A stretch of DNA of 64,000 nucleotides from Blasia pusilla (Eukaryota; Marchantiophyta; Marchantiopsida; Blasiales), in NCBI GenBank assembly GCA_050084515.1, contig CM114272.1:31806001-31870000 (forward strand), given 5' to 3'. How positions within the stretch are numbered: position 1 is the stretch's first letter; each line of letters begins with the position of its first letter. Made by a program: the position numbers and the translations under genes. Below, piece by piece: positions 46,123 through 57,422 of the stretch. The notes below the pieces were generated by a model. It was not told where the DNA came from. It saw nothing but the letters and a program-made list of their open reading frames with translations, and made no database searches.

Positions 46123-47104
46123 TGTAACTGGAATGGGCGACCCCTAAGCGGTCTCTGTAAAATGGGTGAGGACGTCAACATGTCCTTGAGCTCCTGAAAT
46201 GCTCGCTCCTTATCATCTCCCCACAACCAAACCTGATCAAGTCTCCTCAACAAGGTCAAAACTTTGCGATCACACTAAAACCCTTGACATACCGTCGATA
46301 GAAGTTCGCCAATCCAAGAAATGCTCGGACTCGAATCACATCTGTAGGGCATGGAATCTATGCAATAGCCTCTACCTTCGTCTGTTGAACGCCTAACCCA
46401 CTTGGGTATATGGTATGTACCAAGTACTCAATCTGCTGCTGGAAGAATCTGCACTTGCCTGGATGTAACTTTAGTCCATGTAACTGCAATCGCCGAAACA
46501 CCTCCGCTAGGTGTCGCACATGCTCCTCAACCGTGGAACTAAAGATAAGAATATCATTTATGTAACATCGTACAAAATCCAAGCCAGCCAGAATCCTATC
46601 CATCACTCTCTGAAACTCTGCAGGCGCGTTCTTCAACCTAAATGGTAAGAACCGCCACTGATACAAGCAATCTCTCCTGAACCGATCTATCCCCCAAAAT
46701 GCTGTCTTCTCCCTGTCCTCCAATCTGATAGGAACCTGATGATAGCCAGCACGGAGATCTAAAGTACTAAAGATCTTTGCATGCCCTAATGCATCAAAGA
46801 TCTCCTCAAGAGTAGGCATGGCGTACCAATCTGATCTCGTTTGTCGGTTAATAGGACGGTAATCTCCACACATCCACCTATCCGTCCAATTGCTATATAT
46901 CTCCTTCTTAGCCGGCATGACTGTGGCAAATGCATACTCCCCATGTGATAACTCCACAAGTTCTGCCTCCAACAAGTCCTGACTCCTGCTCTGAATCAAG
47001 GCTTGCTCCATATCGGAATAGCTGTAGGATCGACGAAAGATCGGCGTATCACTAGCCAACTCAATCCGTATCTCGGGACCCTTCAGCGTATCCAGGTCTC
47101 TCAT
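46123..47104 (-). pseudogene. Element B reverse transcriptase and RNase H stub
   Basis: The open frame 47104-46358 (248 codons) covers most of RT: GPEIRIELASDTPIFRRSYS, ATVMPAKK, DYRPINRQT, FSTLDLRAGYHQVPI (motif A Asp intact), FLPFRLKNAPAEFQRVMD, and the catalytic box CYINDILIFS near 46570-46545. The box reads Y-I-N-D in place of Y-x-D-D, so one metal-binding Asp is Asn. Downstream, after a stop, IRVRAFLGLANFYRRYVKGF leads into RNase H, which breaks off at PFQLH near 46122 where the deletion joins integrase. In gene order it follows the methyltransferase remnant. Confidence 0.9.
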
Positions 47105-47248
47105 ATTGAAGGCAAAACAACTGACATGCCCTCTTAAAAACCTATGAACTCGCCGTCACTCTCCTCCTATCAACTTGAGACCTATTACAGGCTCCCAAGT
47201 CTCCATCGTGACCTCACTCAGAGAGGACGCAACCTCCGGCTTTGGTTG

Positions 47249-48014
47249 CTATGTAGCAACCCTAGCCACCTCCACAACAGCCACTCCACTCTGACCTCCT
47301 ACACCATGCTCCACATCCGAAAAATGAACATGTGCTACTCTATCCGCCTTCTCACTCTCCGCTCGAACGACGTCCCACAAAGTCCATGGGTGCCTATCTC
47401 TCCTCGTGTCGCCCCCTGCCAATGCCTGTACAGACCTTGTAGGCAATGGTCCAACTCGTGGACATGACGGCATGGATGACACTCGCATCCATCTGTGCTC
47501 AACCATACCTAGGCTGACTATCCATGTGAGATAGTTGAGGTCCATCACCTGCCCCAACATCTGTCTCCGGGATGCCTCAGTCATCCCTGGCACCGTCGTA
47601 GTACCGGTAGCAAACCACATGGCGCGCTCGCGCTCATCTGGTGTAGGCTCCTCCAATGCTCCGATCACCTCATCCCAAATCATGCCTAGCCCTCCCTGAC
47701 AAAAGGCATGGAATGCTGGGAAGCTCACCAACGTAGGTAAGGCTGCCCTCAACTCCCCCATCCTATTGGCCATGGCCAACGGTGGTCTATCATCCCGTGT
47801 CACCACTTGAGATCGACGCCCTGAGCCCAAAATAGCATCCACTGTGGGATGTGGTGCTCTCTGGACTCCATCGTATGCTCGACTCAATACCTCTGATGGT
47901 ATCAAGTTTGTCCACCACAGTTGTGGACGATGGGCACGTGATCCAACTCTCGCCGCATCTAATAACACAGCAGGTCCCAACCACGACCTCACCTGATGCA
48001 CAGCTGTTGTCGTA
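47249..48014 (-). pseudogene. Element B methyltransferase remnant (motifs VIII-X)
   Basis: The open frame 48121-47249 fuses the end of the protease region (TQYMTRQEIVVRVQQEH) directly to the C-terminal half of the same DNMT3-like domain seen in copy A: VGSRAHRPQLWWTN (motif VIII), PTLVSFPAFHAF, PTPDERERAMWF (motif IX, GF changed to WF) and SRRQMLGQVMDLNYLTWI (motif X). Motifs I-VI, including the S-adenosylmethionine-binding loop and catalytic Cys, are absent because of a deletion with its junction near 48013. The linker to RT (RHPWTLWDVV) matches copy A (RHPWTSWDVL). The fused frame is open for 291 codons but cannot be a methyltransferase. Confidence 0.88.
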
Positions 48015-48706
48015 ATCGCACGTGTGCACACCATAGCACAATCCGTCGCATGCTCTTGCTGGACTCTGACAACTATCTCTTGTCGAGTCATATACTGCGT
48101 GGGTGACACGCCCCCAATCAAGGTATGTATCTGGAAGGGAAAAGGCTCAATGTCGGCCTTCCGTTACCCCAACGCTAAACACGCCGCCTTCCCTAACATC
48201 AAGGGTTGCGCTCCCGAATCAAGTAGGACACGCTGCGGGTGATATACTGTCCCCGTCGGACTAACCAAGAAAAATACTCTAGCTCGGTTATCTAGTAACA
48301 CTACTCCAGGTGTCACCATTGCGGCGTCCATATCTACCAACTTCGCCGCCGCCGCATGCCATGACTCTGTGGGGGACGTCCCAAGCACCGGCTGTAAGGG
48401 CAAGTCCACCACCTCCTCAACTACCTTTGAACAAGAAGCAGTCACCTCTCCACGCTCACACAATGTGGCGGCTAGCCGGAATACCTTAGCTGGTCCAACT
48501 CCCAACGTCGCCAACTCTATGGCGGAAAATAGTGGAGTCTGACTCACTCTGGTGGCCACCTCCAATACTATGGTCGACACTAACTCCACTCGAGCCGGCA
48601 TAGGATGCGTCACTCCAACTCCTCGTGACGTCGACGTAGGTGCCTGAGCTGTAGGCACCGCTGGTTGTCGAGGCACCATCGATGGTGTGTGTAGTGCCTC
48701 CGACAA
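48015..48706 (-). pseudogene. Element B aspartic protease region
   Basis: The open frame 48706-48164 (180 codons) ends with RVLLDSGAQPLMLGKAACLA, holding the retropepsin D-S-G motif. The frame that follows continues with SPTQYMTRQEIVVRV. The N-terminal 140 residues are an Ala/Val/Thr-rich linker between gag and protease. The C-terminal part of the retropepsin (VLVGGAVLY in copy A) is lost in the deletion. Confidence 0.8.
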
Positions 48707-48970
48707 TGTGAATGACTATGGAACCTTGGCCTGCCGCCCATCGGTCCCCTCTAGTGGGTCAATCTCAACTCCACCTCTCAGTGCCTCTCGCAGCACCCCG
48801 AGTCACCACTCCAGCTGCCTCACCTGGGCTGCACGACACATAAACCCCATACTGGCAAGATCCTCACCCGGGTCAGGGTAAGAGGTAGAAGCTGTAGTCA
48901 CACTATCTGCTCGCAGCTCCGTGCCTTCCCTAAGCTGCATCGTCGTCATGGCAGTAGTCCTCTGCTCCAA

Positions 48971-49348
48971 CTAATCAATGCGTGAGAGAAGTGTTGGCTC
49001 TAGTACTCCTGCTCCATCTCCTCTGGCTGGTGGTGGTCCTGTACCATCACGTCCAGGAAGAACTCCCCGACCTCCTCCACGACAACCGCCCCCAAGCCCT
49101 CGGCCTACCTCTGGACGTGCCGCTTGGCGAAGGTCAGAACACCTACCCCTAGTGTGACCATATCTGTGGCAATAGTCACACAAGTGCTGTGGTGGAGCCA
49201 TCCTCTGTGGCTCTTGAGCAATTGGAGTCGCTCGTGGTCCTCTTCCATGTTGTGGGCAGTCTCTCTGCCAATGGGCCCCTCCACACGTCCAACAAGACCA
49301 CGTTGCTCCCTTCTGGGCAACATATCTAGGTATGGGTCGCTGCCTCAT
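48971..49348 (-). pseudogene. Element B gag nucleocapsid with two CCHC zinc knuckles
   Basis: The minus frame contains CWTCGGAHWQRDC and CDYCHRYGHTRGRC, both fitting C-x2-C-x4-H-x4-C, about 35 residues apart. An Arg/Gly-rich tail (VGRGLGGGCRGGGRGV) follows. CCHC knuckles bind the element's RNA during packaging. Two knuckles in tandem is usual for several plant gypsy groups. The frame itself is intact, but capsid upstream is broken. Confidence 0.88.
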
Positions 49349-49366
49349 AGGCTCACGGTACCCGCC

Positions 49367-50414
49367 CTACTCTCTAGGCACACCGGCCCGCTCCCATAGA
49401 AGTGGTGCTCGTTGTGGCACCTGTGGGATCACCGTCGCTCGTGGACCCGTCGACTCTCGAGAAAATCCAGCGGTCACTACTTGCTCCTCACTCATGTTGA
49501 GCTCAATATGCTCAGACAACTCGAAGACCACCTTCAATGTGGGCTTCACTATATGAATCACCACCGCATCTCAGACTCTCCTCTGTAGTTCTTGGTCCAG
49601 AACCCCATACCAATACTAGACTGACTACGCCTCAGTCACGTAGCAATGATCAGCCTCCTCATGCGTGTGAATGCCTCTCTCAGACTCTTACCCGATCATC
49701 GCTGAAAATCCTGTAGACTCTTCAACTTGTCAGTGCGTACGCCCTGGTAGTTCTTCCCCAACTGTCGGAAGAATTCCACTTCGGGGTTGAAGTTAGGTGG
49801 CCCTCTACCACCAGAGGTCTCTGCCACATAGCCTATCTCACTACCCTCCTCTCCATGTAGTCTCCGGGCTAATGGTGTGGGTCTCTCTCCTTTCACAATC
49901 TCATCATATGCCTTGCCACCACTAGTGGACAGATACCCTGGAGCCCAATACATCCTCTAGGCATCGATCTCTACTGAATAAAGTGATCGAAACTCCATGT
50001 AGTCATCCATCAGAGGACCCTCCAAGTGCTGGAACAACCCCTTCCATGCCATGAAAGGGTTGAACCATGTCGGGGTCCGTATCTCGTGGAAGTCGCACCA
50101 CATGTCAAACTCCTAGATAAAATTATCTAAGTCGATGGTGTCCACTACACCCGAGAAACGACGCATGCCCTGATTGCCCATGTCATCCATCTCCTGCCAA
50201 GTAATATTGTCTGCGTGTCTAGTGATGATGATCCAACCACGGATGGATGTCGAGGTAGCTCCTCAATGGTAATCCCTCGGTATCTCACTCCACTCCGTGT
50301 CACACCACTACCACTGCTCGCACTACCCCATTCTTCCGAACCCTGGAAGAACATCGTGATGACAACCCTCTCTCGCCCGCTCAAGGACTCAGACTCACCG
50401 AGAGTCTCCCACAC
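49367..50414 (-). pseudogene. Element B gag capsid region, broken
   Basis: The minus frames 50414-50145, 49953-49696 and 49564-49367 together read as a retrotransposon gag: WFNPFMAWKGLFQHLEGPL, YMEFRSLYSVEIDA, FNPEVEFFRQLGKNYQGVRT, LKSLQDFQR, then PTLKVVFELSEHIELN and VTAGFSRES before the zinc knuckles. These are typical capsid helices (F-x-LGK-Y-x-G and SLxxFxR). Stops and frame changes separate the pieces. The probable gag start lies near 50414. Confidence 0.7.
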
Positions 50415-51611
50415 TCCTCACTAGCTCACCTATGCTAACGTCAATCCCGTGATGACACACCCGGCCTCACGTACACTCAACAGTCGGGCTCACCATGAGC
50501 CTCTCAACTGACTCACCTAACCTAGCGACACTCTCGGGTCATACATGCGACCCCTACGCGGAAACCGCCGTCTATCCACCAACATGCTACACATGAAAAT
50601 AATCTACACTCGTCACCATCACTGCACCCACCTAGCACCAGCTACTACCCAATACCCAGCACTCTCAATCACACATGACAAGTGGGGGAAAAGGGACTCG
50701 AACGGGTAACATGATTACGCCCTCCAACCTACGGCGTCAACATGCACTCCTCCATGTGATACAACAACGTCCGCAACACAACACTCTCCTCGACCAACAC
50801 GTTGATCCTCCCGTCAATAGATGCTGACAACCCGTCAACATCATGCGCACTGACACTCCATTGTCAACTCTCGCAAATCCCTGTCGCGCCCGAAAACATC
50901 ATGTTGCGTAAACCTCTCTGCCCATCCCCACACGCGGCATGTAACCTTACTCAACCTGGTCTGGCTCCACTCCTACCCCGTACGCCATGTCCGACCACGT
51001 CCACATGATCCCGACCACATCCGGCCTTGCCCGACCACACCCATACTCTCAACCACGTCTGCCCTACCTCTACCAGGTTGCCCATACGCAACCACATCCA
51101 AAAAGGTAGTAAATGCAGGGGCCTTCCGGTCCGCATCCCTATGGGTACTAAATGAGCTCGGGGGGGGAAGGGGAAAGTAAATGTGGGGAAAGGGGGTGTC
51201 TGCCCATTCCCGCCTATTCGCGCCCCTCGCCCGTATATTCCCGCCCGTCCGCCCGTGCGTGCCCGTTCTCCGCACCCTAAACCTAGCCTTCGCGACCTAA
51301 CCTAGCCGCCCCTCGGAGGCTGCAAGACCCAAACCTACCCTTTTCTTCTCTCTCCCGACACCCTTACTCGCGTACATCTGATGCCCCACCGCACACTACA
51401 CTCGGCTGTTGTCCCGCGTCAATCCGTACCAGAAAAATCTACTAGCAAAATTTGAGAAAAATAGACAGCGCTTCCGCCCACGGCCTTTCGAACAGAAAAA
51501 TGACCAACACACGCGTCTCCAAGGGATCCCGACCAAGGCAACTCGCTTGCCTACTTGCAAACAACAAATTCCCACCAGCCCCCTGACATCTTTCTCATGT
51601 AAAAATAAAGA
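50415..51611 (-). other. Element B 5' leader
   Basis: The region between the right LTR and gag has no long convincing frame. It includes short degenerate repeats on the plus strand, CCCGACCACGTCCACATGA-like at 50985-51070 and CCCGCCCGT-like at 51200-51260. No clear tRNA primer-binding site could be identified next to the LTR. Confidence 0.5.
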
Positions 51612-52080
51612 GTAGTAAAAACGTCACTCCCGACCTAAAACTCCACTCCTTAATCTACATCGGCATATCGAGCTTTGTCCACCGTGTGCTATCAAGGAAT
51701 CCGGACGCTAGCACCCTAATCCTATCTCACACACATACAAGAGAGGTGCTCCAATGGCCCAACATGAGAAAGATGGCTTAGGAAAGCCATCTTCCTCTCT
51801 TATATAGGGTTGGGAAGAGCCAAAATGCTCTTCCCCTAAAAATAGCCCTCCCTTTGGTAACCTACGCACACAGGTTAGCAGGGGCGGGAGACCTGGTCAA
51901 CAAGTCACCCGGATGTGAAAGACCTCAACATGAAAGTTGTCAGAAACGACGTTCCTCACACAATGGACCTATCCTCAACCTCATCCGACACCGTAGGAAA
52001 AAGTTACACTCAACATAGTCCGCTGGCTCCCACGCCCTATCCACAATAGATCTCGGTCTATTGGCTACTCAGATGTGACA
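51612..52080 (-). repeat. Element B LTR, right (5' LTR in gene orientation)
   Basis: On the minus strand it starts TGTCACATCTGAGTAGCC at 52080 directly after the TTAA duplication. It matches 45133-44665 throughout, with its TATA box (TATATAAG, minus) at 51806-51799. Similarity stops at about 51612, about 146 bp short of the left LTR length, so this copy lacks the outer segment or has lost it. Confidence 0.8.
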
Positions 52081-52084
52081 TTAA
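52081..52084. repeat. Target-site duplication TTAA, right copy (element B)
   Basis: Matches 44515-44518 and is followed by ATCTCCAATGAAAATGG, which continues the satellite unit exactly where the left part stopped. Confidence 0.75.
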
Positions 52085-52720
52085 ATCTCCAATGAAAATG
52101 GGGTCTTGACATTTTTCATCTTATCCAAGCATGTAATCTTAAGTTGAAACTTTATAAACATAATCCCCAGGGTGTAGGTAGCGCCCTTACAAAGTTTCAA
52201 GTCCAATGGAGTTGGGACCAAAACCTCAAAATTTATTAACTCATTTTTGGACCGGCGCCCTGAAACCTCCAATGAAAATGGTATCTTTTCATTTTTCATG
52301 TTGTCCAAGTATGTCATCTTGAGTTGAAACTTGGTATCCATCCCGAGGGTGTATGTAGCTCCCTTGCTAAGTTTCATGTAAAAATGGAGTTGTGACCAAA
52401 ACCTCAAAATTTATTAATTCATTTTTTACCGACGCCCTTAAACCTCCAATAAAATGGGGTCTTTTCATTTTTCATTTGGTCCAAGTATGTCATCTTGAGT
52501 TGAAACTTGGTAGGCATGATCCACAGGGTGGATGTAGCTCCTTTGCAATGTTTCTAGTGCAATGGAGTTGTGACCCAAACCTGAAAATTTATAAAGTCAT
52601 TTTTTGACCCGCGCCCTTAAACCTTCAATGAAAATAATATATTTTATTTTTCCATTTTGTCAAAGTATCCCATCTCAAATTGAAATTTGGTACATGTGAT
52701 CCTTAAAAGCTAAAAAATTG
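52085..52720 (+). repeat. 180-bp satellite, right part
   Basis: CTCCAATG landmarks at about 52088, 52268, 52445 and 52624 continue the same satellite with units of 176-181 bp. Divergence increases toward 52.7 kb, where the array fades into AT-rich sequence. Confidence 0.88.
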
Positions 52721-53081
52721 TTCACTCATATTTCGAATTCGTGCCAATACATCTTTAATGAAAATGTGATCTCTTCATTTTTCATCTTGTCTAGCTTCTT
52801 TTTTTTGGATAGAATCTATTTTTTAACTAAATGCGCAAAAAGAAATTCATTCCAAAAATTTACACTTTCCAATTTGACCATCAATATCAAAAATATTTCT
52901 TTAATAGCAAAAATGTCACAAAATTGGATTTTTTCAAAATGACATTCGTAAAATAGTCTTTGGAAAATAAGTTTTGCTATGACTATTTACTAATATGTTT
53001 TGCTAAAGTCACAAATTACTCTACTATTCTAGATCTAAGATTGGGTCCGGTGGATAATGATGTAGGCGGTAAGTTGGCGGC
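52721..53081. other. AT-rich spacer
   Basis: Contains only short frames and poly-T runs; no feature supported. The downstream end of the hAT element may lie here, but terminal repeats were not identified. Confidence 0.4.
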
Positions 53082-55407
53082 TCAAGAGTTCGAAGTTGGG
53101 TGGATCAGCGACAATTTCCTTATGACAATTATTTCATCATCAGAGGAAATGTATAAACTATCCATGCCATGATTGATGGGTTGAGAGTTTGGAACAAGGG
53201 GTATGAGAACATCATTATCAGAAGGCCCATCAACTAAGTCCACTCTTTCAGCATTCAAAGATTGTAGAGGAGAATCTTGCATAGGTTCACAAGACTCGAT
53301 GGAATAATTTTGAATTCCTACTGGTACGACAATCTGAGGGTTGTAGGTAGTATTAGTAGAAGTGTTGGGTAGATTCGCTTCTCTTGAAGTCCTCCGTTGT
53401 TGCTCTTTGGTGCCCTCTCGAATCCAATGTTCCATTACATCCTCATCTTCATCTCCTCCAGGCCCTCGAGTTGAGTGTTGCCAGAATGAGTATCCTGTCT
53501 CCCTTGGGTGCGAACCGTGCCATAATTTCTAGATAGCACATCCACATCCTCTAGGTCCTCATCTTGCAAGTCAAGGTTATCCTCATGATTACCATCACGG
53601 TTTCTTGCATGTAAGCTAGACTCACTACCGTCTTCTACAACCCTTCTAGCTTGTTCTTGTCCATCCCTTTCAAAAAAGTATTGCTCGTACATGAGTCATT
53701 GTCTTGATTTGTGAGAAACATCCTTGTCTCCAAACCTTGAGTTTGTGTAGATGTACATCAAATCCCTAGCTAGCTCATTGGTCAATTTATTCTGATGCTT
53801 ATTGTAGATAAAACCATAACTACTCCAATTTTTCTCCGCTGAAGAGGAAGAAATCACTTGTGTTAATACAGACTTAGCCACAAAACGTAATGTTGGTGCA
53901 CCTTGACCATGCATGCTCCACCAATCAGAGGGACTAAGTAAATCAATGACTTCTTTACCAAACTCATCCACAAATACTTCTTAATGGTTCACAATGTTGC
54001 TAAACTCTCGTAAACAAGTACCTACATAAGAAATTGCCTCCGTAACATTGAGGCCATGCACCCCCTTTGCATAGAGTTTTAGATATTGTTTGAAATCTCT
54101 CATGCACTTAGCATTTCAAGTGACATCTTGCACACTATCAAGAAGATTGTAAGGGGCGAGAATGTATCCTATTGCATGTAACTTGTTGTGGATAAGCGCC
54201 CATCGCCTAGAAATAACATTAATCATTTCGTAGCTCTAGATATTGATACAAAAAAATACTGCGATGCCTTCCACTCACGCCTGGCCATGGGGTTATTGGA
54301 AATGAACTGGTCTCTTCCATTATTTCAAATATACGGCAATAAATATGCCCCGTCATGCTTTATGACCATCACACTCTCTCAAAAGAATAATAGTTGGAAA
54401 AGCTCCAACAAAAAACTCCTTACCTTCTATCCAAAAATCATGATTGGCCACAATAGTCTCAATTTCTCGTGCCTTCTCCCTTTGCCTCGCATCCTTGCCA
54501 TTGAAATACTCCCTAAAAGCATTTGTGGCAACCATGGCATGGAACGCCTCCCTCAATTCTAAGACATGTCCCAACATGATAAAATTTGTAGCAAAGTGTG
54601 TGTTTGCACGAAGCAACAATCGTGTCTTCACTAGATTGGTTTTCATGAATTTGGCCATCACCCAAGTTCTAGTCTTCATAAATACTACCATCTCACGAGC
54701 TTGTGCAAAAATCCTATCCACCCAAGGTTATTTTTCCTATTCTTTGCAAACTAGATCAAGAGAATGTGATATGTATCCATCCTAAAGAATATGAGGAAAC
54801 TTTTCTTCAATTAGTTTCTCTGTTGCTCGCTCATTGCTAGCATTGTTTGTCACAAGCTTCAACACATTCTCTAGACCGATGCACATGATAGTCTTGTCTA
54901 TGTGACGTGCCAACCATTTTTCCGTTTGGGATTCCCCCTTGGTGTCTACCAACTCAATCATGACCTCACCTTGTGTACACGAGACCATGATGTTCACTAA
55001 AGACTCACTTCTTACATTGGTCCAAGAATCCGTGACGATCGTGGCTCCCAAACGCAAATTATCCAATATGTCATCCACCTTTTCCTTCACCTACCATATA
55101 TGTTTCTCAAGTAGGATGGTGCGCAATGAATTGTAACTAGGACCTGAGTAACCCTTCACCTTTGTTGTTGCCAAAACTGCTTCTTTAAGAGCATCTTACC
55201 GTACCACGTTGAATGGTATTTCACATTTGTAGAAACATTTTGCCCACATATCATTTGCAACTTCTATTCCTTGCATGTTGAAAGAATCCCTCAGTTTGGC
55301 TTGCTTCTTCACAGAACTACTAGTTCCTTGAATCGGGCCAACTTCCATCTATACTTCTTCCCAAAGTTCCTTCACGATCTGTTGGAGCTCACTAGCTTTG
55401 GTCATGA
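53082..55407 (-). pseudogene. hAT-superfamily transposase (DUF659 type), degenerate
   Basis: On the minus strand: MTKASELQQIVKELWEEV near 55407; YSGPSYNSLRTILLEKH; the DUF659 block GATIVTDSWTNVRSESLVNI with the first catalytic Asp; KLVTNNASN, where relatives have VTDNAS, so the second catalytic Asp is Asn (about 54860-54840); then central helices in 54721-54353; and the C-terminal dimerisation region LSPSDWWSMHGQGAPTLRFV with SSSSAEKNWSSYGFIYNKHQ (53971-53750). An acidic, Ser-rich tail follows to 53082. hAT transposases cut and paste DNA and leave 8-bp duplications. Several stops and frame changes make this copy inactive. No BED finger was found in the first part, and terminal inverted repeats were not located. 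Confidence 0.88.
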
Positions 55408-57422
55408 CTACTAATACAAGCAGACTCTAACACCCACCCAACAATATTTGAATAATTTGCTATAATGTTACAAGGTCAATAATAAATATATCGAGCGGTA
55501 AAATATATGCAAATACACCAAATATTGTTCGTGAATGCTCCAAGGACAAACTTAGAACACTCACTATGAGCAAGAAAGATCAATATGCTAACCTAGATAA
55601 CTAAGATATCTTCAATTATCAGGTTATCCAATGGCGAAACATATTCTCACTTCTCAAGCTCAACTATCTATGGAGAAAAAACTTCCACGAAAGAGAGTAA
55701 GACATGAAGGGAGGAGTGAGATTGTGAGGGTATAGAAGAAATGAGCAAGTTTATATAGGGAGGATGAAAGGAAGGAAATTAACCCTTCTAAATCTCCATA
55801 TCATCTATCCCCACTTAGAATTTATTATTAAGCCATCCCCACTAATCATCATTTAAAATAAACAAAATTTGTCTTATTGCATTCTGTTTTCACATATCCT
55901 AACTTGTTCACCTACTTTTATTCCCAACTAACCTCCTTTCCAATACAACAACCCTATGCAAATTCAATTTTAACACTCTCCTTCCTCTCTCCACCAATAC
56001 TATCCGTGTTTCTCCAATTATTCTCATTTCTAACTAAATTATTCTCTACTACAACCACCCTACTCCAACCCCTCAAGTCATCAAACATCTTCTACCTACA
56101 CTAATCGCATTTAAGACCCACTAGAACCCGCTATTCACATTTTCAAAACGCCATTAGTCTACTTCTTTTGCCCCTTGCCCGACTTGTCGGCGCCCAACCC
56201 GCGCTCGGCCTTTCCCTTGCCCGCTTAACCCCCTGCCCGCCTGGCCCATGCCCAACTCAACCCACCTTGCCTGGACCAAGCCTGCCCCCTGCCCGCCTTT
56301 AGCCCACGCCACTCCGCCCCCTAGTCGGCCTTAGCCCGCCTAGCCCGCCCTTAGCCTACATGGTTGCCCGCGTTGGGCCCATATTTACCCCGAAGATGCG
56401 GATGGATGGTTGCCAAATTGGCCGGGATATATTGAAGGATGATTGTAGTCGCAAGTGTCCCTAAGATCCTCATGGTCTGCATGGATGGAAGAAGATTAGT
56501 TTTGGCATCGCAAAGAAACAAGTTATCTTGGGATAACTAGTAGCCCAAGGCAACTATAGCAATCTAGACAATGAAATGTTGGTTACACTTGGATTTTTGG
56601 AGAAAGCAGAGCTTTAGTAAGTAGAGCTTCCATTGGGATGATTCATCAAATTAGAGAGGGTATTTTTTAGGGTATACTCTCATTTACGTTGAGTGCATCC
56701 GCAAGAATGTGGAAGTGGTGAAGTTTGTCGAGATATGGTCTGTCTGCAGTCGTGACTCATGATGGGTTGTGAATGCCGTGCTATGCGATCCCTGATTTGA
56801 AAACCTTCAAATCTCAAGATGGGGATAAGTACAACGACGTATTATCCATCTCAATTAGACTCCTTTCTCCAAAACAATCATTGAGTTTTTCTCTTGTTGA
56901 CTACAAGTGAAACAGTTGTTATTGTAACCATCGCCCCTTGCACATGCCGAACTAGAGCTTGGTACTTGCTGTTCATTTGAACCTCTTCACTGTTTATAGC
57001 AAGATGTCACGGACATGCCTTAGTAGCGTAGCTGATTACGCTATTGAGTGGCGTGAGATCAGATCTTTGCGCTCACAAACTTCAAACTTGTAGGTGATGA
57101 CTTTCGCAAGTAAGAAAGAATTATGATCACAAATGTTTTCTTAGAATTTCTGCTCCGGCCATCCAACACCTGTAAAAGAATTTCCACTTCAGCCAAACAT
57201 TGATTACAGGACTTTTGCATTTCAGGTTTTTCAAGTGAGACTACATCTGTAATATGGACAAGGTATTATCAACCTTTTCTTTTGAGAAGTTCCATGAAAT
57301 TTTTTAATTACTATAAATGTTTGTACTAATTTACATTGTGTAAATTCCGGTGGCTCTATTTCTTACTTTTCATTACTTAAAATTTGAGTACTCATTTTTG
57401 TTTTGTATGTTTCTCATTTTAG
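55408..57422. other. Spacer between hAT and Harbinger elements; CCCGCC-rich patch
   Basis: At 56160-56380 a degenerate repeat built on CCCGCC/GCCCGCCTTAG occurs more than a dozen times in strongly C-rich sequence, in contrast to the AT-rich surroundings. Elsewhere no gene is seen. The left end of the Harbinger element should lie in this region, but I could not pick its terminal repeat. Confidence 0.4.

Larger units (their letters stand above)
44519..52080 (-). mobile_element. Methyltransferase/PHD-bearing Ty3/gypsy retrotransposon (copy B), complete insertion with internal deletions
   Basis: The 7562-bp insertion starts TGTCGTGCGC and ends GATGTGACA, is flanked by TTAA, and interrupts a 180-bp satellite cleanly. 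Coding is on the minus strand: LTR, leader, gag with two zinc knuckles, protease, methyltransferase remnant, RT, a stub of RNase H, integrase C-terminal part, PHD finger, LTR. Two internal deletions are inferred by comparison with copy A and family layout: one near 48013 (end of protease through methyltransferase motif VI) and one near 46120 (RNase H through most of the integrase core). It is therefore a non-autonomous, decayed relative of copy A. Confidence 0.88.

Noticed and set aside
47249-48121. Open 291-codon frame as a functional methyltransferase gene
   Set aside because: Motifs I to VI including the catalytic Cys are missing; the openness results from an in-frame deletion junction.
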